Positions 17,762-26,977 of a stretch of 64,000 nucleotides of DNA are shown here, piece by piece. The position numbers and the translations under genes are program-made. The notes beneath the pieces are model-generated. The model was not told where the DNA came from, did not search any database, and saw only the letters and a program-made list of their open reading frames with translations. Position 1 is the first letter of the stretch, and each line of letters begins with the position of its first letter. The DNA comes from RCIO01 sp035555795 (GTDB lineage Bacteria; Pseudomonadota; Alphaproteobacteria; Rhizobiales; Rhizobiaceae): the NCBI GenBank assembly GCA_035555795.1, contig DATMGE010000084.1, positions 98,260 to 162,259 on the forward strand, read 5' to 3'.

Positions 17762-18754
17762 CTATTTCAGGGCGCCGACTTCCTTGTAGTAGCGTTCCGC
17801 GCCCGGATGGAACGGAATGCCGGCACTCGTCACCGCATTCTCCAGCGTGATGAGCTTGCCCTTGGCATGGCCGGCCTGCAATGCCTTCTGCGACTCCTCG
17901 CTGTAGAGCGACTTGACGATGTTGTAGACGAGATCGTCGGGCTGCTTGGTGCTGGTCACCCACTGCGCGGCGACGGAAATCGTCTTGGTTTCGCCAACAT
18001 TCTTGTAGGTGCCGTCAGGCACGGTATCGGTGGAGAAGAATTTCTGCTCCGCAAGAAGCTTGTCCGCTTCGGGACCGGAGATCGGCACGAGCGTGATGTT
18101 GTTGGTGCTGGCAAGCTCGACGATCGCGCCGGTGGGATAGCCGCCGACGAAGAAATAGGCGTCGAGCGCACCGTCCTGAAGGCGCTCCCCCGAAGGGCCC
18201 GGCTTGAGATATTCGGGCTTCACGTCCTTTTCCGTCAGCCCGTAGGCGGCAAGCACGAGGCGAGCGTCGACGATGGTGCCGGAGCCCGGTTCGTCAAGCG
18301 AAACGCGCTTGCCCTTCAGGTCGGCCACCGACTTGATGCCCGCATCCGCGCGCGCCACCAGATGGATGGTTTCCGGATAGAGCGTGGCGATCAGGCGCAG
18401 ATCCTCGACCTTGGGCTTGCCCTCATAGAGGCCCGTGCCCGACTGGGCCCAGAATGCGACATCCGATTGGGTGAAGCCGGATTCGGAGGCTCCCGACTGG
18501 ATGGCGCTGATATTGGCGACCGACCCGTTGGAGGACACCGCGGTGGCGACAAGACCCTCGACGCCGGCCGGTCCGGTGGCCGAGATGGCGTTGGCGATCA
18601 GGCCGCCCACGGGATAGTAGGTGCCGGAGGTACCACCGGTACCGATACGGAAAAAGGACTGTTGCGCACGTGCGGGCAAAAGGCCCGCGCTGGTTGCCAA
18701 GCCTAGCGCTCCTGCACCAATGGCAAAGGCGCGGCGGCTGATCGAGATGGTCAT
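17762..18754 (-). CDS. TAXI-family TRAP transporter solute-binding protein
   Basis: 330 aa periplasmic receptor. The leader MTISISRRAFAIGAGALGLATSAG has a twin-arginine-like SRRAF motif, and cleavage after ARAQ is expected. The mature domain opens FFRIGTGGTSGTYYPVGGLIANAIS, the TAXI signature, and carries RVSLDEPGSGTIVDARLVL and AYFFVGGYPTGAI. It is the receptor for the fused permease at 15614. The next gene upstream is a MarR regulator on the same strand. Confidence 0.93.
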   Translation of the reverse strand: MTISISRRAFAIGAGALGLATSAGLLPARAQQSFFRIGTGGTSGTYYPVGGLIANAISATGPAGVEGLVATAVSSNGSVANISAIQSGASESGFTQSDVAFWAQSGTGLYEGKPKVEDLRLIATLYPETIHLVARADAGIKSVADLKGKRVSLDEPGSGTIVDARLVLAAYGLTEKDVKPEYLKPGPSGERLQDGALDAYFFVGGYPTGAIVELASTNNITLVPISGPEADKLLAEQKFFSTDTVPDGTYKNVGETKTISVAAQWVTSTKQPDDLVYNIVKSLYSEESQKALQAGHAKGKLITLENAVTSAGIPFHPGAERYYKEVGALK

Positions 18755-18840
18755 CGGTACCTCCCAGTTAAAGACTGGCAGGATGTTGCACCGAACCGAG
18801 GCTTGTCAACTCTTGTGAACCGCGCTCCCCTTCGGCCGCA

Positions 18841-19380
18841 TCACAGCGTCGCGGCGGTTCGTGTCGCCTGGTCGTAATGGCCGGAAAGGACGCGCATGGT
18901 GGAGGCGACGGCGCTGATCGCCTTGGGATCGAGGCGCAGCGCGGACACCGCATTGACGAGCAGCCGCTCGCGGATTTCGCCATAGCGCTGGCAGGTCGCC
19001 TCGCCCTCGGGGGTAATGAGCACCAGCTTCTCCTTGCCCTGACGGACACGGGTGACAAGTCCCTGCGATTCCAGCTTTTTCAACGCGTAGACGACGGTAT
19101 GCGAGTCCTCGATGCCCAGCACCAGGCAGATGTCGGACAGCCGCTTGGGCCGCTGGCGATGGGTGACCGAGTGCAGAACGAGCACTTCCAGCGAGGTCAG
19201 GCCGGGCTGGCCGGCAGCCGCCATGCAGCGGACCATCCAGCGGTCGAAGGCGTTGCTGGCCAGGATCAGGCCGAACTCGAATTCGGAAAGCTCCGGTACG
19301 CTGCTGGAGGCGGCGAGATGAGCGGAGGAGACAATGTGGCCGCTGTCCAGGACATCCAGCGTCTTGTCATGCGTGCTCAT
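18841..19380 (-). CDS. MarR-family winged-helix regulator
   Basis: About 179 aa from ATG 19378-19380 (MSTHDKTLDV); two further ATGs lie 3 and 2 codons upstream, but the AAAGG site is best spaced from this one. HTH region: GLTSLEVLVLHSVTHRQRPKRLSDICLVLGIEDSHTV (two parts), followed by the wing LVTRVRQGKEKLVLITPEGE. This subgroup (HTH_27) is often found beside hydantoinase/oxoprolinase genes. It is divergent from the hydantoinase and upstream of the TRAP genes, so it may control both. Confidence 0.85.
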   Translation of the reverse strand: MSTHDKTLDVLDSGHIVSSAHLAASSSVPELSEFEFGLILASNAFDRWMVRCMAAAGQPGLTSLEVLVLHSVTHRQRPKRLSDICLVLGIEDSHTVVYALKKLESQGLVTRVRQGKEKLVLITPEGEATCQRYGEIRERLLVNAVSALRLDPKAISAVASTMRVLSGHYDQATRTAATL

Positions 19381-19468
19381 CGTCATCATCCTTTCGTCGT
19401 AGAGGCCGGCCGAGCGACGCAAAAACCTATCGCGCCGGGCCGGTGGTCCTTGGCATTTCGCAGGCATA

Positions 19469-19478
19469 ATACCGGTAT
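19469..19478. promoter_or_regulatory. ATACCGGTAT palindrome in the MarR/hydantoinase intergenic region
   Basis: A perfect 10-bp palindrome with the same core as the uronate operator at 9130-9141. It lies 89 bp upstream of the MarR start and 183 bp upstream of the hydantoinase start. It could be a site for a GntR/FCD protein acting on this locus, or a chance match of a short motif. Confidence 0.4.
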
Positions 19479-19610
19479 CTTATCCCGCGACAACGCAACA
19501 TTCAGCCACCTGCTTCGCTGCACACAGCCCGGTTTCAGATCGTATGATCGACCCTGTCGCGAAGAGAGTAGCTGAAAGCCGAAGAAAGATGATGTCATAA
19601 CGTTGACATG

Positions 19611-19620
19611 TTATCGATAA
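19611..19620. promoter_or_regulatory. TTATCGATAA palindrome upstream of hydantoinase
   Basis: Perfect AT-rich 10-bp palindrome, 41 bp ahead of the hydantoinase ATG in an otherwise AT-richer stretch (GTTGACATGTTATCGATAAAATC). AT-rich palindromes in the promoter next to the regulator gene are typical of MarR operators. A TTGACA-like hexamer (TTGACATG at 19603-19610) precedes it. Confidence 0.45.
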
Positions 19621-19660
19621 AATCACATCAATCGGCTTGGATATTTTCGCAAGGCTGACG

Positions 19661-22600
19661 ATGCGCTGGGATTTCTGGATCGATCGGGGTGGCACCTTTA
19701 CCGACATCATCGCGCGCAAGCCCGATGGGACCCTCGAGGCGCGCAAGCTGCTTTCCGAAAACCCCGGCGCCTACCGGGATTCGGCCACCGCCGGCATCCG
19801 CGCCTTCCTCGGGCTGAAGCCGGGCGACACGATCCCGCCCGACACGATCGGCACGATCAAGATGGGCACGACGGTCGCCACCAATGCGCTGCTGGAGCGC
19901 AAGGGCGAGAAGCTGGCGCTGCTGATCACCGCCGGATTCCGCGACCAGCTCGAAATCGGCTATCAGGCGCGCAGCGACATTTTCGCGATGAAGATCGAAA
20001 AGCCCGAGACGCTGTATGACTGCGTCTACGAGGTGGCGGAGCGCGTGCTGGCAGACGGCACGGTGGAGCGGCCGCTGGATCTCGATGCAGCGCGCAGGCA
20101 GCTTGAGGCCGTGCAGGCACGCGGCATCGATTCCGTCGCCATCGTGCTCATGCATGCCTATCACTATCCGGCGCATGAGCAGGCGCTGGCGAAACTGGCG
20201 CGCGAGATGGGCTTCGCGCAGGTCTCGGTCAGCCATGAGATCTCGCCGCTGATCAAGCTCGTCGGGCGCGGCGACACCACGGTGGTGGATGCCTATCTCT
20301 CGCCGGTGCTACAGCGCTATCTGGACGGCGTGATCGCCGATCTCGACCTGAACGCCACCGGCGCGCGGCTTTTGTGCATGACCTCGGGCGGCGGGCTCAC
20401 CTCGGCCGGCCTATTTCGCGGGCGCGACGCCATCCTGTCCGGTCCGGCCGGCGGCGTGGTGGGTGCGGCGCGCACCTGCGAGGCGGCGGGCTTCGACAGG
20501 ATCATCGGCTTCGACATGGGCGGCACGTCGACCGACGTGATGCACTATGAAGGCGAGTATGAGCGCACCTTCGAAGCGGAGGTAGCCGGCGTACGCATGC
20601 GCGCGCCGATGATGATGATCCATACGGTGGCGGCAGGCGGCGGCTCGATCCTCTCCTTCGACGGCGCACGCTTCCAGGTCGGGCCGGAATCCGCCGGCGC
20701 CAATCCCGGTCCCGCCTGCTATCGCCGCGGCGGGCCGCTCACCATCACCGATGCGAATGTGATGCTGGGCAAGCTGCGGAAAGAGAACTTCCCCAGCATC
20801 TTCGGTCCCGGCCAGGACAAGCCGCTGGACGATGCGATCGTGCGCGAGCGCTTCGCCGAACTGGTGGCCGGCATGGACATCATGCCGGAGGAAGCGGCGG
20901 ACGGCTTCATCACCATCGCCGTGCAGAACATGGCGAGCGCGATCAAGAAGATCTCGGTGGCGCGCGGCTACGACATCACCCGCTACGCACTGGCCTGCTT
21001 CGGCGGCGCGGGCGGTCAGCATGCCTGCCGCGTGGCCGAGACGCTGGGCATGAAGACCATCGTCATCCACCCCTTCTCCGGCCTGCTATCGGCTTACGGC
21101 ATTGGGCTGGGCGACCTGCGGGCCAGCCGGCAGAAGAGCGTCGAGGAGCCGCTGTCGGCCGGCATCATGCCGTCGATCGCACGGCTGGCCGAGGAGCTTC
21201 TCGTCGAGACACGCGCGTCGCTGGTGGCGCAGGGCGTGGCCGAGAACGGCATCGCCGACGAGGTGCGCGTGCACCTGCGCTACAGGGGCACGGATTCCGC
21301 CGTCGAGGTGAAAGCCGCCGCGCTCGACGACATGGTGCGCGACTTCGAGCGCGAACACCGGCAGCGCTTCGGCTTCATCCAGGCCGGCCACGACCTCGTC
21401 GTGGAGACGCTGGCCGTCGAATCGATCGGCGGCGGCGCGGCGGTGCCGGCGCGCGAGCGGGCGGCGCCCGAAGCAACCCGCTCCTTGCCGGAGAACTTCA
21501 CCCGCATGTACAGCCAGGGCGCATGGCGCGAGGCGCGCGTCGTGCTGCGGGACCAGATGGATGTCGGGCAGGTCCTGCAAGGCCCGGCACTGCTGATCGA
21601 GCCCAACCAGACGGTTGTGATCGAGCCCGGCTGGGCCGGGCGGATCACCGAACGCGACGATCTCGTGCTGACGCGCGCCGAGAGCGGCGCGGGTGTGGTG
21701 ACCAATCTGGGCACCGAGTCCGACCCGGTAATGCTGGAAGTGTTCAACAACCTCTTCATGTCCATCGCCGAACAGATGGGCGTGGTGCTGCAAAACACCG
21801 CCCGTTCGGTCAACATGAAGGAGCGGCTCGACTTCTCCTGCGCGCTGTTCGACGGCGAGGGCAATCTCGTCGCCAACGCGCCGCATGTGCCCGTCCATCT
21901 CGGCTCGATGGACTCGTCCGTCCGCACAGTGCTCGACCGCAATCGCGGTTCGATCAGGCCGGGCGACGTCTATGTGCTGAACGCGCCCTATCAGGGCGGC
22001 ACGCATCTGCCCGACATCACCGTGGTCACGCCGGTCTTCGACCGGGAGGGCCGCAATATCCGCTTCATCGTCGCCAGCCGCGGCCATCATGCCGATATTG
22101 GCGGCGTCGCGCCGGGCTCGATGAGCCCGCAGGCGCGCACCATCGAGGAGGAAGGCGTCTATATCGACAATGTGAAGCTGGTCGATAAGGGCATGTTCCG
22201 CGAGGCGGAAATGCGCGCCATCCTCGCCGGCGCGCGCTATCCCGCCCGCAATATCGACGAGAACATCGCCGACCTGAAGGCGCAGGTCGCCGCCAACGAA
22301 CGCGGCATGCGCGAAGTGCACAAGATGATCGACCAGTTCGGCGAGGCCGTCGTGTCCGCCTATATGGCCCATGTGCAGGACAATGCCGAAGCGGCGGTCC
22401 GGCAGGTCATCGACAGCCTGGAAGACGGGCGTTTCGAACTGCCGATGGATGCCGGCTGCAAGATCGCGGTTGCCGTGTCGATCGACCACGCCCACGGCCG
22501 GGCTTGCATCGACTTCACCGGCACCAGCGAACAGCAGAACAGCAATTTCAATGCGCCGGAGCCGATCACCCGCGCCGCTGTATTGTTCGTGTTCCGCATG

Positions 22601-23263
22601 CTGGTGGGCCGCAACATCCCGATGAATGCCGGCTGCCTGCGGCCGATCGACATCGTCGTTCCCGAAGGCAGCATGCTGTCGCCGTGCTATCCGGCCGCCG
22701 TGGTGGCAGGCAATGTCGAGGTCAGCCAGGCCGTCACCAACTGCCTGCTCGGTGCGCTTGGCCGGTTGGGCTCGTCGCAGGCGACGATGAACAATCTCAC
22801 ATTCGGCAACGCGGCCTCGCAATATTACGAGACGATCTGCTCCGGCGCGCCGGCCGGTCCGGGCTTCAACGGCGCCTCCGCCGTGCACACCAACATGACC
22901 AATACGCGCCTGACCGACCCGGAGGTGCTGGAAGCGCGCTTCCCGGTCGTGCTCGAGGAATTCTCGATCCGCCGTGGTTCCGGTGGCAAGGGGCAATGGA
23001 ATGCCGGCGACGGCGTGCGCCGGGTGATCCGCTTCCGCGAGGAGGTCGACTGCGCCATCCTCAGTGGCAACCGCAAGGTTGCGCCCTTCGGCACGGCAGG
23101 CGGCGAGGCAGGCGAGCTGGGCCGCAACCTGCTGCGCCATCGCGATGGCCGGATCGAGGAACTCGATCCCAGCGTGCAGGTCGTCGCCCATGCGGGCGAC
23201 GCAGTCATCATCGAAACCCCCACCGGCGGCGGCTACGGCCCTGCGACCGAGAGAGAGGACTGA
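19661..23263 (+). CDS. Fused hydantoinase/oxoprolinase (HyuA-HyuB, 5-oxoprolinase-like)
   Basis: 1200 aa from ATG 19661, preceded by AAGG at good spacing; a TTG at 19637 is less likely. Residues 1 to about 680 are the ATP-dependent HyuA half (FWIDRGGTFTDIIARKPDG, IGTIKMGTTVATNALLERKG, IIGFDMGGTSTDVMHY). Residues about 687 to 1200 are the HyuB half (DPVMLEVFNNLFMSIAEQMG, SRGHHADIGGVAPGSM, RGSGGKGQWNAGDGVRR). The family opens 5-oxoproline, hydantoins or related cyclic amides using ATP. Acetone carboxylase subunits are related but are not fused. The neighbours (dipeptide-type importer, flavin monooxygenase) suggest a dedicated ring-degradation pathway. Confidence 0.92.
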   Translation: MRWDFWIDRGGTFTDIIARKPDGTLEARKLLSENPGAYRDSATAGIRAFLGLKPGDTIPPDTIGTIKMGTTVATNALLERKGEKLALLITAGFRDQLEIGYQARSDIFAMKIEKPETLYDCVYEVAERVLADGTVERPLDLDAARRQLEAVQARGIDSVAIVLMHAYHYPAHEQALAKLAREMGFAQVSVSHEISPLIKLVGRGDTTVVDAYLSPVLQRYLDGVIADLDLNATGARLLCMTSGGGLTSAGLFRGRDAILSGPAGGVVGAARTCEAAGFDRIIGFDMGGTSTDVMHYEGEYERTFEAEVAGVRMRAPMMMIHTVAAGGGSILSFDGARFQVGPESAGANPGPACYRRGGPLTITDANVMLGKLRKENFPSIFGPGQDKPLDDAIVRERFAELVAGMDIMPEEAADGFITIAVQNMASAIKKISVARGYDITRYALACFGGAGGQHACRVAETLGMKTIVIHPFSGLLSAYGIGLGDLRASRQKSVEEPLSAGIMPSIARLAEELLVETRASLVAQGVAENGIADEVRVHLRYRGTDSAVEVKAAALDDMVRDFEREHRQRFGFIQAGHDLVVETLAVESIGGGAAVPARERAAPEATRSLPENFTRMYSQGAWREARVVLRDQMDVGQVLQGPALLIEPNQTVVIEPGWAGRITERDDLVLTRAESGAGVVTNLGTESDPVMLEVFNNLFMSIAEQMGVVLQNTARSVNMKERLDFSCALFDGEGNLVANAPHVPVHLGSMDSSVRTVLDRNRGSIRPGDVYVLNAPYQGGTHLPDITVVTPVFDREGRNIRFIVASRGHHADIGGVAPGSMSPQARTIEEEGVYIDNVKLVDKGMFREAEMRAILAGARYPARNIDENIADLKAQVAANERGMREVHKMIDQFGEAVVSAYMAHVQDNAEAAVRQVIDSLEDGRFELPMDAGCKIAVAVSIDHAHGRACIDFTGTSEQQNSNFNAPEPITRAAVLFVFRMLVGRNIPMNAGCLRPIDIVVPEGSMLSPCYPAAVVAGNVEVSQAVTNCLLGALGRLGSSQATMNNLTFGNAASQYYETICSGAPAGPGFNGASAVHTNMTNTRLTDPEVLEARFPVVLEEFSIRRGSGGKGQWNAGDGVRRVIRFREEVDCAILSGNRKVAPFGTAGGEAGELGRNLLRHRDGRIEELDPSVQVVAHAGDAVIIETPTGGGYGPATERED

Positions 23264-23557
23264 TGCGCACGATTTTCGGCACAGACCTCAACACGGCGAA
23301 ATCCCATCAAAACGCCGTTAATTTATCAACTAAACGCCGATCATTATTGACAGTATCTTTCAACCATGTGAGCAATTCATTCATGGGATGGAATATGGGA
23401 AGCCGGCCGCGAGCTCACCTGGTGCCGCGGCCCAGTCTCCCGAGCGGGCGTCGAACGGAGCCATGCCGATCAACATCCGTCTTCATCATGTCCAGCCCGG
23501 ATTGCCTTTGAGCAGGTCTCGTCCCGCCCCGCGCGGGGCTACAATGGGGAACAGAGA
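23264..23557. other. 294-bp gap between hydantoinase and ABC binding protein
   Basis: No credible gene. The first part is AT-rich (around 23315-23385) compared with its surroundings and includes TTGACA at 23347-23352 with only a poor -10 match. A perfect 14-bp palindrome GCCCCGCGCGGGGC lies at 23526-23539, just ahead of the GGGGAACAGAGA ribosome-binding site of the next gene. The binding-protein gene may have its own promoter here. Confidence 0.4.
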
Positions 23558-25120
23558 ATGAATAAGAGAGCTACCACGTCCATTCGCCGCCGAACCTTCC
23601 TCGGCGGAGCCGCCGCAGCCGGAACGATGCTGGTTCTGGGTGCGGACTTGTCACGCGCCGTGGCACAAGACGGCAGCGGCACGCTTGTCATCGGTCTTTC
23701 GGCCAATGTGGGCAATCTGGTCTATGGCCCATCGCGCGGCGCAGCGCAGTTCATCGTCAACCAGCAACTGCATCGCGGACTGGTCAAGTTCGACGAGAGC
23801 GGCACCATCGTGCCTGCACTGGCGGAGAGCTACGAGGCTGTCGACCCCTCCACCTACAGCTTCAAGCTGCGTGAAGGATTGACCTTCCACGATGGTTCCC
23901 CCATCGATTCCGCGACGGTGAAGGCGAGCCTCGAATATCTGGCGAACAAGTCGACCGGCGCCGCGATCTATTCGGCACTGTCCACGCTGGAGTCGATCGA
24001 GACCCCGGACGCGCTGACTGTCGTCGTCCACCTGTCAAAGCCGAATGCTTCCTTCCTCGACTATCTCGGCGACCCGAATGCCGGCATCTCGCCGGCCGCC
24101 GCGCTCGCCTCGGGGGCCGCGAACTGGATCGGCGCCGGGCCGTTCAAGCTGGAAAAGAACGACAGCGGCGTAGGCCTGACGCTGGTCAAGGCCGATACCT
24201 ATTACGACAAGGACGCCGTGGCACTGGAGAGTGTGAAGTTCATCTTCTATCCGGACTCCTCCGCCCGCACCAATGCGCTGATCGCCGGCGACGTGGACAT
24301 GATCGACTTTGTCGGCTGGGAGGATTTCGAGCGCATCGAGGCCGATACGAATCTGGTGCTTGACGCCGTTCCCGGCCCCTTCGTCTACGCGCTGTTCAAT
24401 GTTGAGAAGGCGCCCTTCGACAATCCGAAAGTACGGCAGGCCATCGCCCATGCGATCAACCGCGAAAACACCGTCGCGGCCGCCTTCTACGGCCACGGCA
24501 CACCGCTCAACGGCATCCCGATGTCGCCGGGCAACGACCGCTACGACCCCGCGATGGGCGAGTTGTGGGACTACAATCCCGAGCGGGCGCGCGAACTGCT
24601 GGCCGAGGCTGGTGTCGAGAAGGGCCTGAAGATTTCGCTCCTGACCTCGTCCACCTATTCCTTCTTCCGCGACATGGCGCTGTCGATGCAGGCCGACCTC
24701 AAGGAAGTCGGGATCGAGGCTGAGCTCGATGCGCCCGACTGGCCGACCTATACTGCGTCGAAGAGCGGCGGAAAGTACGATCTTGCCGTGGCCGGCGGCG
24801 CGCCCTCGGTGACGGGCCCCGTCTATCTCCAGGCCTATTCGATCGGCGCGCCGGCCTCTTCCTTCGGCAGCTACGGCGTCGACGCTTCGGAGATCGTGGC
24901 GCATATCCAGGCGGGCGAGGCGATCGCCGACGACGCTGCCGCGCGGCCCGAATATATGAAGGCGGTCGGGCTGATCCGCGACCAGGTGCCGTTCCTGCCG
25001 GTGGCCCAGCGCAGCCAGGCCTTCGCCTACAACCGCAAGGTCGAAGGCTTCAAGAACATTCCGGGCTTCCTGAGCATCACGGGAACCGGCTACATGGTCG
25101 AGAAAGCCAGCATAAAGTAG
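23558..25120 (+). CDS. ABC transporter substrate-binding protein, dipeptide/oligopeptide (SBP_bac_5) family
   Basis: 520 aa. A twin-arginine leader is evident (TTSIRRRTFLGGAAAAGTM, then AVAQ cleavage). The mature domain has the family opening LVIGLSANVGNLVYGPSRGA, the TYSFKLREGLTFHDGSPID signature and KVRQAIAHAINRENTVAAAF. First gene of a complete importer (two permeases, one double ATPase). Beside a cyclic-amidase gene, the cargo could be a small N-containing compound rather than a peptide. Confidence 0.92.
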   Translation: MNKRATTSIRRRTFLGGAAAAGTMLVLGADLSRAVAQDGSGTLVIGLSANVGNLVYGPSRGAAQFIVNQQLHRGLVKFDESGTIVPALAESYEAVDPSTYSFKLREGLTFHDGSPIDSATVKASLEYLANKSTGAAIYSALSTLESIETPDALTVVVHLSKPNASFLDYLGDPNAGISPAAALASGAANWIGAGPFKLEKNDSGVGLTLVKADTYYDKDAVALESVKFIFYPDSSARTNALIAGDVDMIDFVGWEDFERIEADTNLVLDAVPGPFVYALFNVEKAPFDNPKVRQAIAHAINRENTVAAAFYGHGTPLNGIPMSPGNDRYDPAMGELWDYNPERARELLAEAGVEKGLKISLLTSSTYSFFRDMALSMQADLKEVGIEAELDAPDWPTYTASKSGGKYDLAVAGGAPSVTGPVYLQAYSIGAPASSFGSYGVDASEIVAHIQAGEAIADDAAARPEYMKAVGLIRDQVPFLPVAQRSQAFAYNRKVEGFKNIPGFLSITGTGYMVEKASIK

Positions 25121-25126
25121 TTCCAG

Positions 25127-25157
25127 CCTGCCCGCGGGGCCGGTCCCGGCGGGCAGG
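25127..25157 (+). other. Intergenic hairpin 1 after the binding-protein gene
   Basis: CCTGCCCGC (25127-25135) pairs with GCGGGCAGG (25149-25157), 13-nt loop. Starting 7 bases after the stop codon, it should protect the 3' end of the binding-protein message and favour its excess over the permeases. Confidence 0.6.
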
Positions 25158-25172
25158 TACCACGCAACCTGC

Positions 25173-25199
25173 CCGGGACATGCACGCGGCATGTCCCGG
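25173..25199 (+). other. Intergenic hairpin 2 ahead of the first permease
   Basis: CCGGGACATGC (25173-25183) and GCATGTCCCGG (25189-25199) form a perfect 11-bp stem with a 5-nt loop. It is followed by no U-run, so it is read as a stabilising or pausing element, not a full terminator. It ends 24 bases before the permease ATG at 25224. Confidence 0.65.
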
Positions 25200-25223
25200 A
25201 GTTCCCTAAAGAGCGCAACGCAC

Positions 25224-26171
25224 ATGGAATTGGCGACTTACAGCGCAAGACGGCTGTTCATCGGCCTTGTGATGGTCGTCTGCGTCCAGATCATCATCTT
25301 CCTGGCCGTCCAGGTCGTGCCCGGCGATCCGGTCGAGGCGATGATGAGCGAGGCGGGCAATGTCAGCCCCGACGTCATCGCCGCCATGCGCGAGCAGTTC
25401 GGCCTCGACCGGCCGCTGCCGGTACGACTGCTCGACCATATGCGGGGCCTCTTCCTGCTCGATTTCGGAACCTCCTTCCAATACAACCAGCCTGCGGCGG
25501 AGATCATCGCCAGCCGGCTTCTTGTCAGCATCGAACTGGTGATCTTCGCCTCGCTCGTCGGCATCACGGCGGGCATCTTCTTCGGCAGCATCAGCGTTCA
25601 GACCCGCTGGGGCGACCGGCTGGTGTCGGTTCTGGGGCCCTTCATCCTCTCGGTGCCGGGCTATGTGGCAGGGTCGTTCCTGATCCTGTGGCTTTCGCTG
25701 TCGCTCGGCTGGCTGCCCGCCGGGGGCATGGCGTCGATCTCCGATCCCGTCGAGCACCTGCGGCGGCTCGTCCTGCCGATCCTGACGCTGTCGCTGCCCA
25801 TCGCCGCCACCATCGCCAAGGTGACGCGCTACGAAATCCTCGAAGTCCGCAACCAGGACTGGGTGCGCACCTCGCGCGCCTACGGCTTCGCGCCGCGCCG
25901 GACCTTTCGCCGCGACATCCTCCGCAATGCGCTGACGCCGGTGCTGACGGTCTCGGCGCTGGAGCTGGGCGGCCTCATCGGCGCGACGGTGTTGGTCGAG
26001 AAGGTCTTCAACCTGCCCGGCCTCGGCTCGCTGCTCGTCTCGGCGGTGAGCGTGCGCGACTATCCGCTCATCCAGGGGGCGGTGTTCGTCATCTCCGCCT
26101 TCTACATCGCGATCAACATCGTCGCCGACATCATGTACGGCTTCCTCGACCCGCGGGCGAGCCGGCAATGA
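25224..26171 (+). CDS. Dipeptide-type ABC transporter permease (DppB-like)
   Basis: 315 aa from the ATG at 25224 (MELATYSARRLF). Six membrane segments; the N-terminal RRLFIGLVMVVCVQIIIFLAV and VPGDPVEAMM motif are typical of DppB/OppB proteins. The EAA loop reads EILEVRNQDWVRTSRAYGFAPRR near residues 205-228. It overlaps the next permease by ATGA. Confidence 0.93.
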   Translation: MELATYSARRLFIGLVMVVCVQIIIFLAVQVVPGDPVEAMMSEAGNVSPDVIAAMREQFGLDRPLPVRLLDHMRGLFLLDFGTSFQYNQPAAEIIASRLLVSIELVIFASLVGITAGIFFGSISVQTRWGDRLVSVLGPFILSVPGYVAGSFLILWLSLSLGWLPAGGMASISDPVEHLRRLVLPILTLSLPIAATIAKVTRYEILEVRNQDWVRTSRAYGFAPRRTFRRDILRNALTPVLTVSALELGGLIGATVLVEKVFNLPGLGSLLVSAVSVRDYPLIQGAVFVISAFYIAINIVADIMYGFLDPRASRQ

Positions 26172-26977
26172 AGAAATACATCCTGCCTACGCTCGCGATC
26201 GCGCTCGTCATCTTCGCGGTGGCCGGCCCGCTTCTGGTGCCTGTCGATCCGTTGGCGCAGAATATCGTGGCGCGCTTCGCGCCGGTCGGCACGCCCGGAC
26301 ATCTCCTCGGGACGGACAATTTCGGCCGCGACGTGCTGGCGCGGATCGCGGCCGGCGCGCAGGTGGAGCTTTTCACCGCGCTCAGCGCCACCCTTCTCGC
26401 ATTGGCCTTCGGCGTCACAATCGGCATGACCGCCGGCTATTCGCGCGGCCTCACCGAGGGTGTGCTCATGCGCGGCATCGACGTGATGCTGTCGATCCCG
26501 CCGCTCATCCTGGCGCTGCTGGTGGTCGCGGCACTCGGCCCCAGCGTGCCCACGCTGATCGGCGTGCTGGCGCTGTTGTTCACGCCCGGTTTCGCCCGCG
26601 TCGCCTATGGGCAGACGCTTTCGGTCCGCAACCGGCAATTCGTGCAGGCCGCCATCATCTTCGGCGCGCCGCGCCGCTCGATCGTGCTCGGCCAGATCCT
26701 GCCCAACATCATGGCGCCGATCCTGGCACAGGCCTCGCTCACCATCGCCGCCGCCATCCTTGTCGGGTCCGGCCTCGGCTATCTCGGCCTCGGCATCCGT
26801 CCCCCCGCGCCCTCATGGGGCGGCATGGTGGCTGATGGCCAGCGCTATATGAGCTCGCATCCGATGCTGATGATCGTGCCGGGCCTCTTCGTCGTCTGCA
26901 CAATCCTGATCTTCAGCGCATTGGGCGACACGCTGCGCACAATGTGGGATCCCCGCGAGCAGGGAGGCCGGTCATGA
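26168..26977 (+). CDS. Dipeptide-type ABC transporter permease (DppC-like)
   Basis: 269 aa from ATG 26168, which overlaps the DppB-like stop. Family landmarks: HLLGTDNFGRDVLARI near residue 45, the EAA loop QTLSVRNRQFVQAAIIFGAPRR, and the C-terminal PPAPSWGGMVADG and PGLFVVCTILIFSALGDTLR. Inner-membrane partner of the DppB-like subunit; coupled by ATGA to the ATPase gene. Confidence 0.93.
   Translation: MKKYILPTLAIALVIFAVAGPLLVPVDPLAQNIVARFAPVGTPGHLLGTDNFGRDVLARIAAGAQVELFTALSATLLALAFGVTIGMTAGYSRGLTEGVLMRGIDVMLSIPPLILALLVVAALGPSVPTLIGVLALLFTPGFARVAYGQTLSVRNRQFVQAAIIFGAPRRSIVLGQILPNIMAPILAQASLTIAAAILVGSGLGYLGLGIRPPAPSWGGMVADGQRYMSSHPMLMIVPGLFVVCTILIFSALGDTLRTMWDPREQGGRS

Noticed and set aside
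15623..18706. A 1027-codon plus-strand open frame opposite the TRAP genes
   Set aside because: Its residues are mostly His, Asp, Glu, Arg and Gln, the usual antisense shadow of GC-rich coding DNA. The minus-strand TRAP proteins are clearly real, and the frame has no domain.
21086..23191. A 701-codon minus-strand open frame opposite the hydantoinase
   Set aside because: Antisense of the HyuA-HyuB fusion; low-complexity His/Asp/Arg-rich composition.
23347..23376. Sigma-70 promoter with TTGACA before the ABC binding protein
   Set aside because: The -35 hexamer is perfect, but the best -10 at legal spacing (AGCAAT) matches only three of six bases.
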